Source: Mesorhizobium sp. L-2-11
Lineage (GTDB): Bacteria > Pseudomonadota > Alphaproteobacteria > Rhizobiales > Rhizobiaceae
Direction of reading: 5' to 3'
Length of the DNA stretch: 64,000 bases
Assembly: GCF_016756595.1 (NCBI RefSeq)
Contig: NZ_AP023257.1
Location: 4,542,001 to 4,606,000 of the forward strand
In this document: positions 1 to 7,500 of the stretch, in pieces
How positions within the stretch are numbered: position 1 is the stretch's first letter
Layout of the letters: each line of letters starts with the position of its first letter
The notes under the pieces: generated by a model
The model's database searches: none
What the model saw: only the letters and a program-made list of their open reading frames with translations
Told to the model about the DNA's origin: nothing
Position numbers and translations under genes: made by a program

Positions 1-527
1 GCCGAATCCTGGATGTCGCCAGCCGGCTGTTTCGCGCCAAGGGTTTTGACGCGGTCAGCGTGGCGGAGGTGATGAAAGCCGCCGGGCTCACCCATGGCGG
101 CTTCTATGGCCATTTCAGCTCGAAGGACGACCTGATCGCGCAGACGCTTGCCGATGTGCTCGCCGCGGACTCAGGCGCCGGGGCCGATCTTCGCGCCTAT
201 GCAGAAGCCTATCTTTCGCCCCGCCATCGCGACAACGCCGCCGGTGGCTGCCCGACGGCGGGTCTTGTTGCGGATATCCGCCATCAGACCCCGGCTGCAC
301 GCTCGGCCATGACGGAAGGCCTTCGCTCGCAGATCGGCCATATCGGCAAGGCGCTACCGGAGTTGGATCCGGCAGACAGACGCCGCGCAGCGATCGGATG
401 CTGGGCAGCGATGGTGGGGGCAGTGATCCTCGCCCGGGCCATCGATGATCCGGCGCTTTCGGACGAAGTTCTGGAACAGACGCGTGCCTGGATCGATACC
501 GGGATCAGCCAAGTGTCTGCCAGATAG
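1..527 (+). CDS. TetR/AcrR-family transcriptional regulator, 5' end cut by window edge
   Basis: The open frame runs in from the window edge (reading from base 3) and stops at 525-527. The visible N-terminal part is a TetR helix-turn-helix: an alanine/valine-rich helix, then the recognition helix with GLTHGGFYGHF followed by SSKDDL, which is the family hallmark. About 110 residues of ligand-binding helices follow, with a PTAGL segment typical of the AcrR-like group. A GTG at 60 could be read as a start, but the HTH clearly continues upstream of it, so the gene is truncated by the window and the true start is outside. Likely a repressor of a neighbouring gene that lies left of the window; the effector is unknown. 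Confidence 0.85.
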   Translation, partial: RILDVASRLFRAKGFDAVSVAEVMKAAGLTHGGFYGHFSSKDDLIAQTLADVLAADSGAGADLRAYAEAYLSPRHRDNAAGGCPTAGLVADIRHQTPAARSAMTEGLRSQIGHIGKALPELDPADRRRAAIGCWAAMVGAVILARAIDDPALSDEVLEQTRAWIDTGISQVSAR

Positions 528-568
528 CCGGCGGTCTGCAGCAGGAGTGATCTTGTCGAGAGCAATGT

Positions 569-585
569 GGCTACCGGCGGTAGCC
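569..585. terminator. Small perfect hairpin between convergent genes
   Basis: GGCTACC, a 3-nt loop and GGTAGCC form a perfect 7-bp stem between the convergent ends of the TetR gene and the fixJ remnant. There is no strong T-tract on either side, so its role as a bidirectional terminator is only suggested by its position. Confidence 0.3.
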
Positions 586-597
586 CCTACAGTGTGG

Positions 598-1182
598 CTA
601 CTGAGCAGAGCGGTCGGCCAACAACGCCAGCCGGACGAGCTCGGACAGGCTCTTCGCCTGCATCTTCGACATGACATTGGCCCTGTAAATTTCAACCGTT
701 CGCGGGCTGATGCCAAGTTCGTGCGCGATCACCTTGTTCGCCTTGCCGTCGACGAGCAGGTCCAGGACCTGGCGTTCGCGTTGTGTGAGCGATCCTACCC
801 GGCTCGCCGCCTCCCTGACGTGTGCGCCATCGTGGATGGTCTTCGTCCGGCGGCCAAGTGCGGAGCGGATGGTCGCGATGAGCAGGTCGTCGTCGAACGG
901 CTTCTCGATGAAATCGATCGCGCCCTCCTTCATTGCCTCGACTGCCATGGGCACGTCGGCGTGGCCCGTCATCACGATCACAGGGAGAAGCGAGCCACGA
1001 GCCTTCAGCCGACGCAGGAATTCGATGCCGTCGATGCCCGGCATCCGCACGTCGGTAACGATGCAACCGGAATCCGAACCCTCCACGTCTTCCAGGAAGG
1101 CGGAGGCGGATTCGTGCAGCCTGACCGCAAGGCCGTCCGACGCGAGCAGGAATGCCAGCGACTGGCGGACAGCCAGATCGTC
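598..1182 (-). pseudogene. fixJ: FixJ-type response regulator, N-terminus lost
   Basis: The frame encodes a receiver domain followed by a LuxR-type helix-turn-helix. Visible FixJ marks are the phospho-acceptor Asp in VTDVRMPG, the MTGHADVPMAVEAMK segment, IEKPFDDD, and the C-terminal SPRTVEIYRANVMSKM recognition region. Homology can be followed upstream of the GTG at 1086 through DDLAVRQSLAFLL to about 1182, just at the acidic pair of the receiver. The preceding beta-strand (usually V-x-V-V-D-D-D) is not there, and the frame has no ATG, GTG or TTG before that point. The only usable start, GTG at 1086, would remove the acidic pocket residues. No fixL partner is present. I read it as a remnant whose 5' end and sensor kinase were replaced by the repeat and transposase-like gene to its right. 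Confidence 0.7.
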
Positions 1183-1186
1183 GGAT

Positions 1187-1375
1187 ACCGGACGCGCGCG
1201 CAGCGCCAGGAGCCAGCATTGGCGAGCAGATACTCTAACGTCGCGTTCTGGGCCAAAGCGACGTGACCGCTCTGAAGTCGACGGAGCCGGGAAGCCGCCG
1301 TTCGTTCCGCTTCAACCGTTCGGCCGGATTCGACCAAAGTACTTGGGCGATTTTCGTCCGTTTCCACCCAAGCGG
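1187..1375. repeat. Probable degenerate intergenic repeat flanking the nuclease-transposase gene
   Basis: This stretch lies exactly where FixJ homology ends and where the transposase fusion stops. It contains phrases (around 1236-1260 and 1345-1378) that resemble the high-copy non-coding repeats rich in phrases such as TTCTGGGCCAAAGCG found in many rhizobial genomes. TGACCGCT at 1264-1271 and AGCGGTCA at 1370-1377 form an inverted pair about 100 bp apart. The repeat assignment is from memory of the family and needs a self-comparison of the genome; nothing here looks coding. Confidence 0.35.
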
Positions 1376-4240
1376 TCACTTAGCTTCCGCGACTGTCGTG
1401 GCAACTCGTTCTCTGCGAAGTGAAAGGATCGAAGATGGCAAAAAGCCCTTCGGATAGAGCTCAATGCGCGAGGGGCGTCGCCGGCGGTGCTTGCTCGTTG
1501 CAAAGGCGTCCACATCGCGTTCCCGCGACAGCAGGAATTTCAGGAAGCTTATGTCTCTCACACGGCAGGTTTGATAAATGCTCAACAATATCAGCTGCTC
1601 TGTAAGCCCTGCTTCTTTGACGCTTCGTCCGACATCCTCCCGATAATCGCTGATGCGTTTGATTGCGTTCTCGGCCAGATTGTTGTTCCACGACACACCG
1701 TCATGTTGCAGGAACGTGAACAGGCGCTCGCGATTGTGGAGTAGACGTTCCTGCAAAGTTTTGGAGACATCGGATTCGTAGGTGTGCTCCGCAAGCGCAT
1801 CGAAGAACGCCGCCACAGCCCTCGCGTGGCCTCTTAGGTACTTGCGCTTGAGGCCATGCTTATCGACTATGACGACGATTGACCGCAACAAGGCACCAAA
1901 CGGCACCGTAATGGACTGAAGCTCCTGATCGAACGGATTGTCGAGGATTGCGCGATTCATGTCGCGCATCAAGTGAATAAGGCAGCGCTGGTGCAAACAG
2001 GGGAGCCCGTCGTAGGCTGCATAAAAATCGGTAACTATCACTCCCTTGAAGTCTTTGAGCATCTTCCGCAGGAAATTTCCCTCGCGCGAGCGTCGGAAAA
2101 TGTAGATGGTGGCGGATTCACTCGCGAACACCCAGACGTAACCGCTACCGTCCTTCAATTTCACCTCGGTTTCGTCAATATGTAACACAGGCCCTGTGAT
2201 CAATTGCCTGAGAAGCATATTGAAGGTCTTGCGATAACGACGGACGAGCAAATGCCGGAAGGTTAGGAACTCCCACGAGTTCACCCGGATGCCGAAGATC
2301 TCATAGAATAGCGCACCGAGCGACCTGCCCCCGAGTCGATGCGTGATGTGCTGATACGCGAACCAGCTCATGAAGTTGTGAAAGTGTCGCGCAAGGCGCT
2401 CGTAGCGCTCGGGAGTAAAGCATCGTTCACAATTTGTGCAATGATAAGCGACCGCCCTGAACTCAATCACCTTCCGGCGGATCGCTCCCGGTGTGATGAC
2501 GAGATCGAAGGCGCGCTTGCGCCTCGTCTGCAATCCCTTCGGCCGTTGCTTCGCGTCAATGGATGTAATGTGCTTGCTTTTGCAGAAGGGACAGCGTGTT
2601 GCCGTAATTTCCATTCGGTGTGTCGCCCGCAATTCGCGGTTTTGCCACTTTCGGCGCTGTGTCTTGCCGCCTCGTGTCCTCCGCACTGGTTTCGTTCGAA
2701 TGAATACGTGGCGTTTCTGGTAGTCGAAATAGGCACGCTTGTTGATGAACGCGAAATCGGCATGCGCAAATTGTGACCAAGTCACGATACGCGCCAGATT
2801 ATCGAGTTGCGCCACGGGCGCCACGCGCGGCAATATACCAGGTTTACTCTCAGTGTTTCCAGTCAGTGTCTCGCTCAAAAAAGCACTGACTCTGCGTAGT
2901 GCTTCGCAATCATCGAGGTTGTACTCGATCAACTTGGTTTTCCACAACGCGTCGCCGGTCTTCTCCCAGTTCTTACGCCAGACGATGCTCTCAATGCCGG
3001 ATGCGTCCGGCTCGGTCCAGCGACAGCCCAAGTAGCCCGCAACCTCCTTGAGACCGTTCGAATAAGTTGGAAAATAGAAATGCGGATATATGACCGTGAC
3101 TACGTTCGTTAGCATATTCAAAACAGCGTCAATGCTCCTTTTGCGTCGGGCCTGGCGCCGCATGCGCGCGATAAAGCTGCTTTCGTAGTTTCCGAAACAG
3201 TAGATGCGCGGAGCTTCGTAACGCCCAACAATATTGAGAAACCGGGCGAATATTTCGGCTTCGCCTTTCCGGTCATCGGACCATAACGAGTGGCGTTCAA
3301 CGCGTTCGCCATCGCAAACAACGAGCCCAATCAGATAAGTGAAGCCCTCTTCGGGGACACCCTCGATATCCAGGTAGATCCGCACGGACCCGGTCGGAAG
3401 TTTCGGTGCACCAAGCACGTAGGTCGTTTGGTCGCGAATGGCCAGTGCATGCAACGCGTGGTCGCGCAATCTGAGCGGAGCATCGGCCCGCTTGCCGCGG
3501 CGTCGGGGCCGAAAGGTATGTGCTAGCTGGGTGAGCGTGAGTACGCCCTTACGAGCGTATCGCTTGATTGTCTTTTCGCCGACACCACGCAGGAGGCTCA
3601 GATTGTCTTCCCTGATGGCCTGATCACGGCAGCGGTCGCGGAACTCACAGATGTGGCAATGGTCATTCAACAGCAGCTTCGGCGGGCCTTCCGCCCGTTG
3701 CAAGCGCTCGGCGTCTCGGAGGAGGTTTTCCGCAGTCGTCAGGGTCGGCCCGAAACGAATGACCGTCTTCGTGTTGTTTCGCCCATTATAGATAACCCCG
3801 CCGCCAGGAAACGCTCCCTGAACCCGCGCTAGAAGAACGGCGCGCGCGGCAAGCTGTTGACGATCCGAGGCGCGAACCTGTGTCGCCGCGCAAAACATCA
3901 CCGGTTGATATTGGAAGTCTCCGAGCGTTGAGTGCCCATTGGTCTTGCGAAGTCCATCGAAGACGATCGCATGGCGATCGTCCTCCAAACGAGCGCAAAG
4001 AATTAGCGCAGCCCCTTTGCGAAGATTGGTCAAGGACACATTGAGTTCAGTCGCGACCTCGGTTTCTTTATATTCGCGCCGAATCTTTTCGATCGCGTTG
4101 CGCTGCGCGTTGGCGCGCTGCTCAATCAGCAACTTCTCATAGCCGCATTTGATGCCTTTTTCACCGCGCAGTCGAAAATACGCCTTTAGCCTGCAGTGCT
4201 GCAGCGCATTAATAACTTCGTCGGTGATCCTCCAGGCCAT
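1376..4240 (-). CDS. TM0106-type RecB-like nuclease fused to an IS66-type DDE transposase
   Basis: One uninterrupted 954-codon frame with two unrelated halves. Residues 1-455 look like the TM0106 family of RecB/Cas4-like nucleases: Cys16 near the N-terminus, a nuclease-like core around Asp95 and the YQP segment at 111, the CHICEFRDRC cluster at 195-204 completing a Cas4-style four-cysteine set, then an RNase H-like exonuclease with YLDIEG (Asp291, Glu293) and YNLDDCEAL (Tyr440, Asp443). Residues 545-910 look like an IS66 transposase: zinc-ribbon pairs CPFC (550-553) and CTNC (601-604), and a DDE core with LHIDETE (Asp689), VTDFYAAYD (Asp738) and NNLAENAIKR (Glu857). The ATG at 4240 places the first Cys where this family has it. 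No IS66 accessory orf (tnpA/tnpB) is adjacent, and I found no terminal inverted repeats by eye. The last residues run into the flanking repeat, which supplies the stop codon, so the 3' end may be altered. Function inferred: a mobile-element protein combining DNA trimming with DDE transposition. Confidence 0.8.
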   Translation of the reverse strand: MAWRITDEVINALQHCRLKAYFRLRGEKGIKCGYEKLLIEQRANAQRNAIEKIRREYKETEVATELNVSLTNLRKGAALILCARLEDDRHAIVFDGLRKTNGHSTLGDFQYQPVMFCAATQVRASDRQQLAARAVLLARVQGAFPGGGVIYNGRNNTKTVIRFGPTLTTAENLLRDAERLQRAEGPPKLLLNDHCHICEFRDRCRDQAIREDNLSLLRGVGEKTIKRYARKGVLTLTQLAHTFRPRRRGKRADAPLRLRDHALHALAIRDQTTYVLGAPKLPTGSVRIYLDIEGVPEEGFTYLIGLVVCDGERVERHSLWSDDRKGEAEIFARFLNIVGRYEAPRIYCFGNYESSFIARMRRQARRKRSIDAVLNMLTNVVTVIYPHFYFPTYSNGLKEVAGYLGCRWTEPDASGIESIVWRKNWEKTGDALWKTKLIEYNLDDCEALRRVSAFLSETLTGNTESKPGILPRVAPVAQLDNLARIVTWSQFAHADFAFINKRAYFDYQKRHVFIRTKPVRRTRGGKTQRRKWQNRELRATHRMEITATRCPFCKSKHITSIDAKQRPKGLQTRRKRAFDLVITPGAIRRKVIEFRAVAYHCTNCERCFTPERYERLARHFHNFMSWFAYQHITHRLGGRSLGALFYEIFGIRVNSWEFLTFRHLLVRRYRKTFNMLLRQLITGPVLHIDETEVKLKDGSGYVWVFASESATIYIFRRSREGNFLRKMLKDFKGVIVTDFYAAYDGLPCLHQRCLIHLMRDMNRAILDNPFDQELQSITVPFGALLRSIVVIVDKHGLKRKYLRGHARAVAAFFDALAEHTYESDVSKTLQERLLHNRERLFTFLQHDGVSWNNNLAENAIKRISDYREDVGRSVKEAGLTEQLILLSIYQTCRVRDISFLKFLLSRERDVDAFATSKHRRRRPSRIELYPKGFLPSSILSLRRERVATTVAEAK

Positions 4241-4613
4241 CGCGTAACTCCTTTGCCGCTGACCAGAGGTGCGTAGGCGCGGACGTCATGCTGATCACAT
4301 CATGAACAACGACGACCTATCGGTGCAGTGCCGACGAAGACTGGCTAGACCATCAACCGCGATGACGTGGATGTGGTTGCGTCTTTTCCGCAAGCGACTT
4401 ATGGAAACTGCGAAGCTATGGCGCGGTTGCCTCAGGGGAATTTGCGGTGAGGCGAGACGCGTCGTCGCCCACGATCGTTCGGACCGCCTTGTGGCCGGCT
4501 CACGGCGCCAAAATCCGGCCTGACACCGCTCGTGGTTTTTGCACCGCCTGCAGCAATGTCGCCGGCGCCCAGTCCGCTTTCGAAACGTTCTTACAAGGGG
4601 AGCGAGCGACGGT
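4241..4613. other. Intergenic, no gene recognised
   Basis: 373 bases between the start of the fusion gene and the end of the DUF4411 gene. The open frames here (for example 4269-4523 on +) have no recognisable domain and no convincing ribosome binding site. If the fusion gene is mobile, its right end should lie here, but no inverted repeat matching the left side was visible. Confidence 0.4.
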
Positions 4614-5114
4614 CTAAATGCGATCACGCCATTTGGTCGAGAAATTGAGGTCTCGAATGAGCAAGAAACTATCGCCCCACGTGACGTGCATTTGATTGCA
4701 GACATCAGGAATCCTACGGTTTGCACGTTCGGCTGCCGGCTTTGATACTTCGGTCGTAACGACAGTCCGGACATCCGGGGCAAACATGGCATACGATATC
4801 AAAAAGGGGTCACGTCCGATCTTGATGATTTCGGCGTCTGTGAGGTCATTTCCATAACCATTCGCTAAGACTTCCTGAACTCGTCCAACATCGGCTTCCT
4901 CTTCAAGGCAAAGCGCATTCCTATTGTCTTTGTCACCAAGCCATTGAGCCAGGTCATCGGTCCCCCCAACGATTTCCTCAAGGATTTCGAGAGGAATCTT
5001 GGCGGCACCGCGTTCAGCCCAATGCAATAGCCATTCCCAGAACTCGGGCACGCGATCGAAGGCGTAGTACGAATTCTTGGCGGTGATTAGGACGTTCGCA
5101 TCGAGGAGATAAAT
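4614..5114 (-). CDS. DUF4411 family PIN-like putative toxin
   Basis: The frame encodes a DUF4411 protein, a PIN-fold family usually found beside XRE-ImmA antitoxin-like proteins and presumed to be an RNase. The first obvious start (GTG at 5051) lies after the conserved N-terminus: upstream codons read IYLLDANVLITAKN, the PIN beta-strand with its first catalytic Asp. That segment has no in-frame ATG, GTG or TTG before a stop. A purine-rich GAGGGGG lies five bases before an ATT codon at 5114-5112, so I place the start there, as a non-standard ATT (or ACG at 5117). A start lost by mutation is the alternative. The gene follows the XRE-ImmA gene, whose stop is 10 bases upstream, so the pair is probably one transcript. 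Confidence 0.65.
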   Translation of the reverse strand: MYLLDANVLITAKNSYYAFDRVPEFWEWLLHWAERGAAKIPLEILEEIVGGTDDLAQWLGDKDNRNALCLEEEADVGRVQEVLANGYGNDLTDAEIIKIGRDPFLISYAMFAPDVRTVVTTEVSKPAAERANRRIPDVCNQMHVTWGDSFLLIRDLNFSTKWRDRI

Positions 5115-5124
5115 CGTTGCCCCC

Positions 5125-6333
5125 TCAGGCTGCGCGGCCAGAGGCGCCGGCAGCCGACGCCCCCGTCAAAGCATAAACGTTGGTCGGCTTAACTCCCAAG
5201 ATTCTGCCTGCCATTGATGGCGAGAGAGCGCCCTCGGCAAGCATCCGTCCGGAAAGGGTCACAAGTCGATTACCCAGCCTGTGCCGACGAACAACGTAGT
5301 AGTCGGGTCCGTTTTCGTTGTCCTTATTTCGCTCTCGCGTCGCCGCTCGGCTTTGAAGCCAAAAGCGACGGAGGATACCACTGATCTCGGCCCACACCTC
5401 ACGCGAGATATACCCCTCGCGAAACAACTTATAATTAACTGCAGAATGGCTCACGCGCCAAGCATCAGCGAGTTGCCTTATTCTCGCGACGACTTGTTCG
5501 GTTGGTGCGCCTCGTAGAGCGTCTTCACGTGCAGATTCGCCTTCAGGCATGAGGATTTGCCCAGCAACGTCGTTGCAAAACACCTCTATCGCGGAGGAAG
5601 GATTTGCCCCGCTGATGCCCGTGCGGCCGATCCAGATATGCGCCAGTTCGTGGAGCAGAGTAAAAGCCCATGCTGCTTCACTGTCCTGATCGTTGATGAC
5701 AACGAAAGGAGCGACAGGGTCCGCCAAGGCAACCCCGCGAAAAAGCTCTACGTCAAGGGTGCTATGGTGACTCCCAAGGTTCCCAATCAGCAACACGAAG
5801 ACACCGACTTGTTCGGCGAGGTCCCTCAGATAGGCGAAGGCATCATTTCGGGCACCGCGCCTGAATTGAGCGAGGTTGAAACTGAGAGTGCCCTCAATTT
5901 CCTTTGCGAGTGCCTTGGGGCCGCCATTGATATCGAAGCCACCAACGAAAGGCAGCTTTTTTGCCTCATCTTCAACTTCGAGAAGCGAGCGGACCATCTC
6001 TTGCCGTGCCCGGACTTCGCGCAACAAAGCATCAACCAAGGCCTCGTCGCGCCGAGCGTAGTCTGCTGGCAAGGTGCGGAAATCTTCGCCACGCTCAGCC
6101 CGCTTCGGCGGCGCGGACAGATAGAACGCAAGCAATGGGCGCCGGTAGTTTTTCGCCATCTTCAGGAGCAATGGCCTGGACGGTTCGCCATCGCCATTCT
6201 CTAACGCCGCAAGACGATCCGCACCAGCGACAGAACGCGTGTCCTTGAGGCCCAGCCTTTTTGCTGCGCCTTCAAGGTCAAGCCCCGCAGTTTCGCGGGC
6301 CCACTTCAGCACGTCGGGATTGACGCTAGGCAT
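5125..6333 (-). CDS. XRE-family HTH domain with ImmA/IrrE metallopeptidase domain
   Basis: Residues 1-70 form an XRE-like helix-turn-helix (LEGAAKRLGL, then LAALENGDGEPS). Residues 160-300 form an ImmA/IrrE (DUF955) zinc-peptidase domain with HELAH at 228-232 and the downstream EVFCNDVAGQILMP block that supplies the third zinc ligand region. Proteins with this architecture occur upstream of DUF4411 PIN toxins and probably act as antitoxin and autorepressor; others cleave phage-type repressors. The C-terminal 80 residues form a second, less defined part ending in an Ala/Gly-rich tail. ATG at 6333 is the only reasonable start for the HTH. It lies in an accessory region beside a transposase-like gene, which fits a horizontally acquired module. 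Confidence 0.85.
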   Translation of the reverse strand: MPSVNPDVLKWARETAGLDLEGAAKRLGLKDTRSVAGADRLAALENGDGEPSRPLLLKMAKNYRRPLLAFYLSAPPKRAERGEDFRTLPADYARRDEALVDALLREVRARQEMVRSLLEVEDEAKKLPFVGGFDINGGPKALAKEIEGTLSFNLAQFRRGARNDAFAYLRDLAEQVGVFVLLIGNLGSHHSTLDVELFRGVALADPVAPFVVINDQDSEAAWAFTLLHELAHIWIGRTGISGANPSSAIEVFCNDVAGQILMPEGESAREDALRGAPTEQVVARIRQLADAWRVSHSAVNYKLFREGYISREVWAEISGILRRFWLQSRAATRERNKDNENGPDYYVVRRHRLGNRLVTLSGRMLAEGALSPSMAGRILGVKPTNVYALTGASAAGASGRAA

Positions 6334-6817
6334 TCCTCACCTTTGTTGGGCCGGTCATATTTGCCCGGTGCCATCATACAACGCGTAAGCGAACGCTTCG
6401 TTACGAGGTGGGCATATATTTAGGAACAGGTCAACGGCTTCGCACTTGGAGAAAGTTACCCAACGTTTATCGACACGACGATTCGGCAGCAATCCCGCCT
6501 CGGTCGATGTCCGCTTCGCAATCATGACCTCCAGTGGCCGCCGAAGTCATGCGCCTCTAAGCAACGGGAAGACTGACCTCTACGGCCGACATTGCGCACA
6601 AGCAGTCATTCTCAGGCCACACCGCTGGAGGTACCGATGGGTCAAACTGGTATTCCGTCTCGGTACCGCGCGCCGGATTCACCAGTGGGACGACGGACGC
6701 CGCGAGCGAGATTTCTGAACGCCTGCCCGGCAATAGCCACTATTGCCGCTATGTCAGGCAGGCATGACGCTCACCGGCACCGCCAATCAACCATCCCCAG
6801 AATCCCGCCCTGACGAA
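6334..6817. other. Intergenic region with promoter of the XRE-ImmA gene and possible repeat scraps
   Basis: 484 bases between the start of the XRE-ImmA gene and the CAP-domain gene. AAGCGAACGCTT at 6386-6397 is a short palindrome about 55 bases upstream of the XRE start, a candidate autoregulatory site. Around 6500-6560 there are phrases resembling the same degenerate repeat seen near 1240. No open frame here looks like a real gene. Confidence 0.35.
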
Positions 6818-7303
6818 ATGCGCCGCACGCCAAACAGGCGAATGCTGCTCAGAGCTGCCGGCCTTGCCGCGCTGGCCGGGCTTGCCGCTTGCGCCACCGT
6901 GCTGCCCACCGGCGAAGGCGCCGGGGTCTCCGCCTCCGCCGTCGGCACGCTGGCGGGCATCCGCGCCTCAGCCGGCCTCGAACCGCTTGTCCCCGACCGT
7001 CAGCTCGAACAGGCAGCCCTGCAGCAGTCCGGCTATATGGCGCTCGGCGGCCGCATGACCCACTCGACCGGCTGGGGCAAGGGATTTGCTTCGCGCGTCA
7101 AGGGCAACGGCATTGCCGGTGCTGCCGCCGAAAACATCGCCGAGGGTCGTTTCGATCAGCAGAAGCTGTTCGACATCTGGATGCATTCGGCCGGCCACCG
7201 CCGCAACATGCTCGACCCGCGCTTCACCCGCTTCGGCCTGGCCTATGTGCGGGACGGCCGCGACAGCTCGCGGCGCTATTGGAGCCTTGTCCTGGGCAGA
7301 TAG
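6818..7303 (+). CDS. CAP-domain (SCP/PR1-like) lipoprotein
   Basis: ATG at 6818 gives basic residues, a hydrophobic stretch, then LAAC, a lipobox whose Cys would be acylated, so the product should sit in the cell envelope. The rest is a CAP domain: MTHSTGWGKGF with the first metal-site His, ENIAEG, WMHSAGHRRNML with the second His, and a C-terminal RRYWSLVLG strand. Length (161 residues) fits a single CAP domain. An earlier in-frame ATG at 6764 would put 18 residues before the basic region and spoil the signal peptide. Bacterial CAP proteins have no firmly established activity. It has no obvious operon partners. Confidence 0.85.
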   Translation: MRRTPNRRMLLRAAGLAALAGLAACATVLPTGEGAGVSASAVGTLAGIRASAGLEPLVPDRQLEQAALQQSGYMALGGRMTHSTGWGKGFASRVKGNGIAGAAAENIAEGRFDQQKLFDIWMHSAGHRRNMLDPRFTRFGLAYVRDGRDSSRRYWSLVLGR

Positions 7304-7352
7304 CAATTCGGGCAAAGGCCAATCCGCGCCGTCGACAATGCCGCGTCGGCTG

Positions 7353-7455
7353 ACGAGATCATGATCGACCCATAGTTGTTCTTGCGCAGGAAGGCCACCT
7401 GATCGTCCGTCTCGACGCCCTCGGCAATGGCCCCATCCTTGGATAGCTTGCGATG
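7353..7455 (-). pseudogene. Scrap of an EAL (cyclic di-GMP phosphodiesterase) domain
   Basis: In the reverse direction the segment reads AIAEGVETDDQVAFLRKN, the well-conserved near-C-terminal motif of EAL domains (usually VIAEGVETEEQLAFLR). About 30 codons are recognisable, with no start and no other EAL motifs. A SIGIASYP phrase in an adjacent frame resembles the GGDEF domain, so the ancestor may have been a GGDEF-EAL protein. It is a non-functional remnant just downstream of the B12 transporter genes. Confidence 0.6.
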
Positions 7456-7500
7456 CCGATACTGGCCGCGCCCTCAGCTGATCTGCTCCGAGGCCGCAAC

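Noticed and set aside
4269..4523. 84-codon forward frame after the fusion gene
   Set aside because: No ribosome binding site or homology; treated as non-coding, possibly part of the element end.
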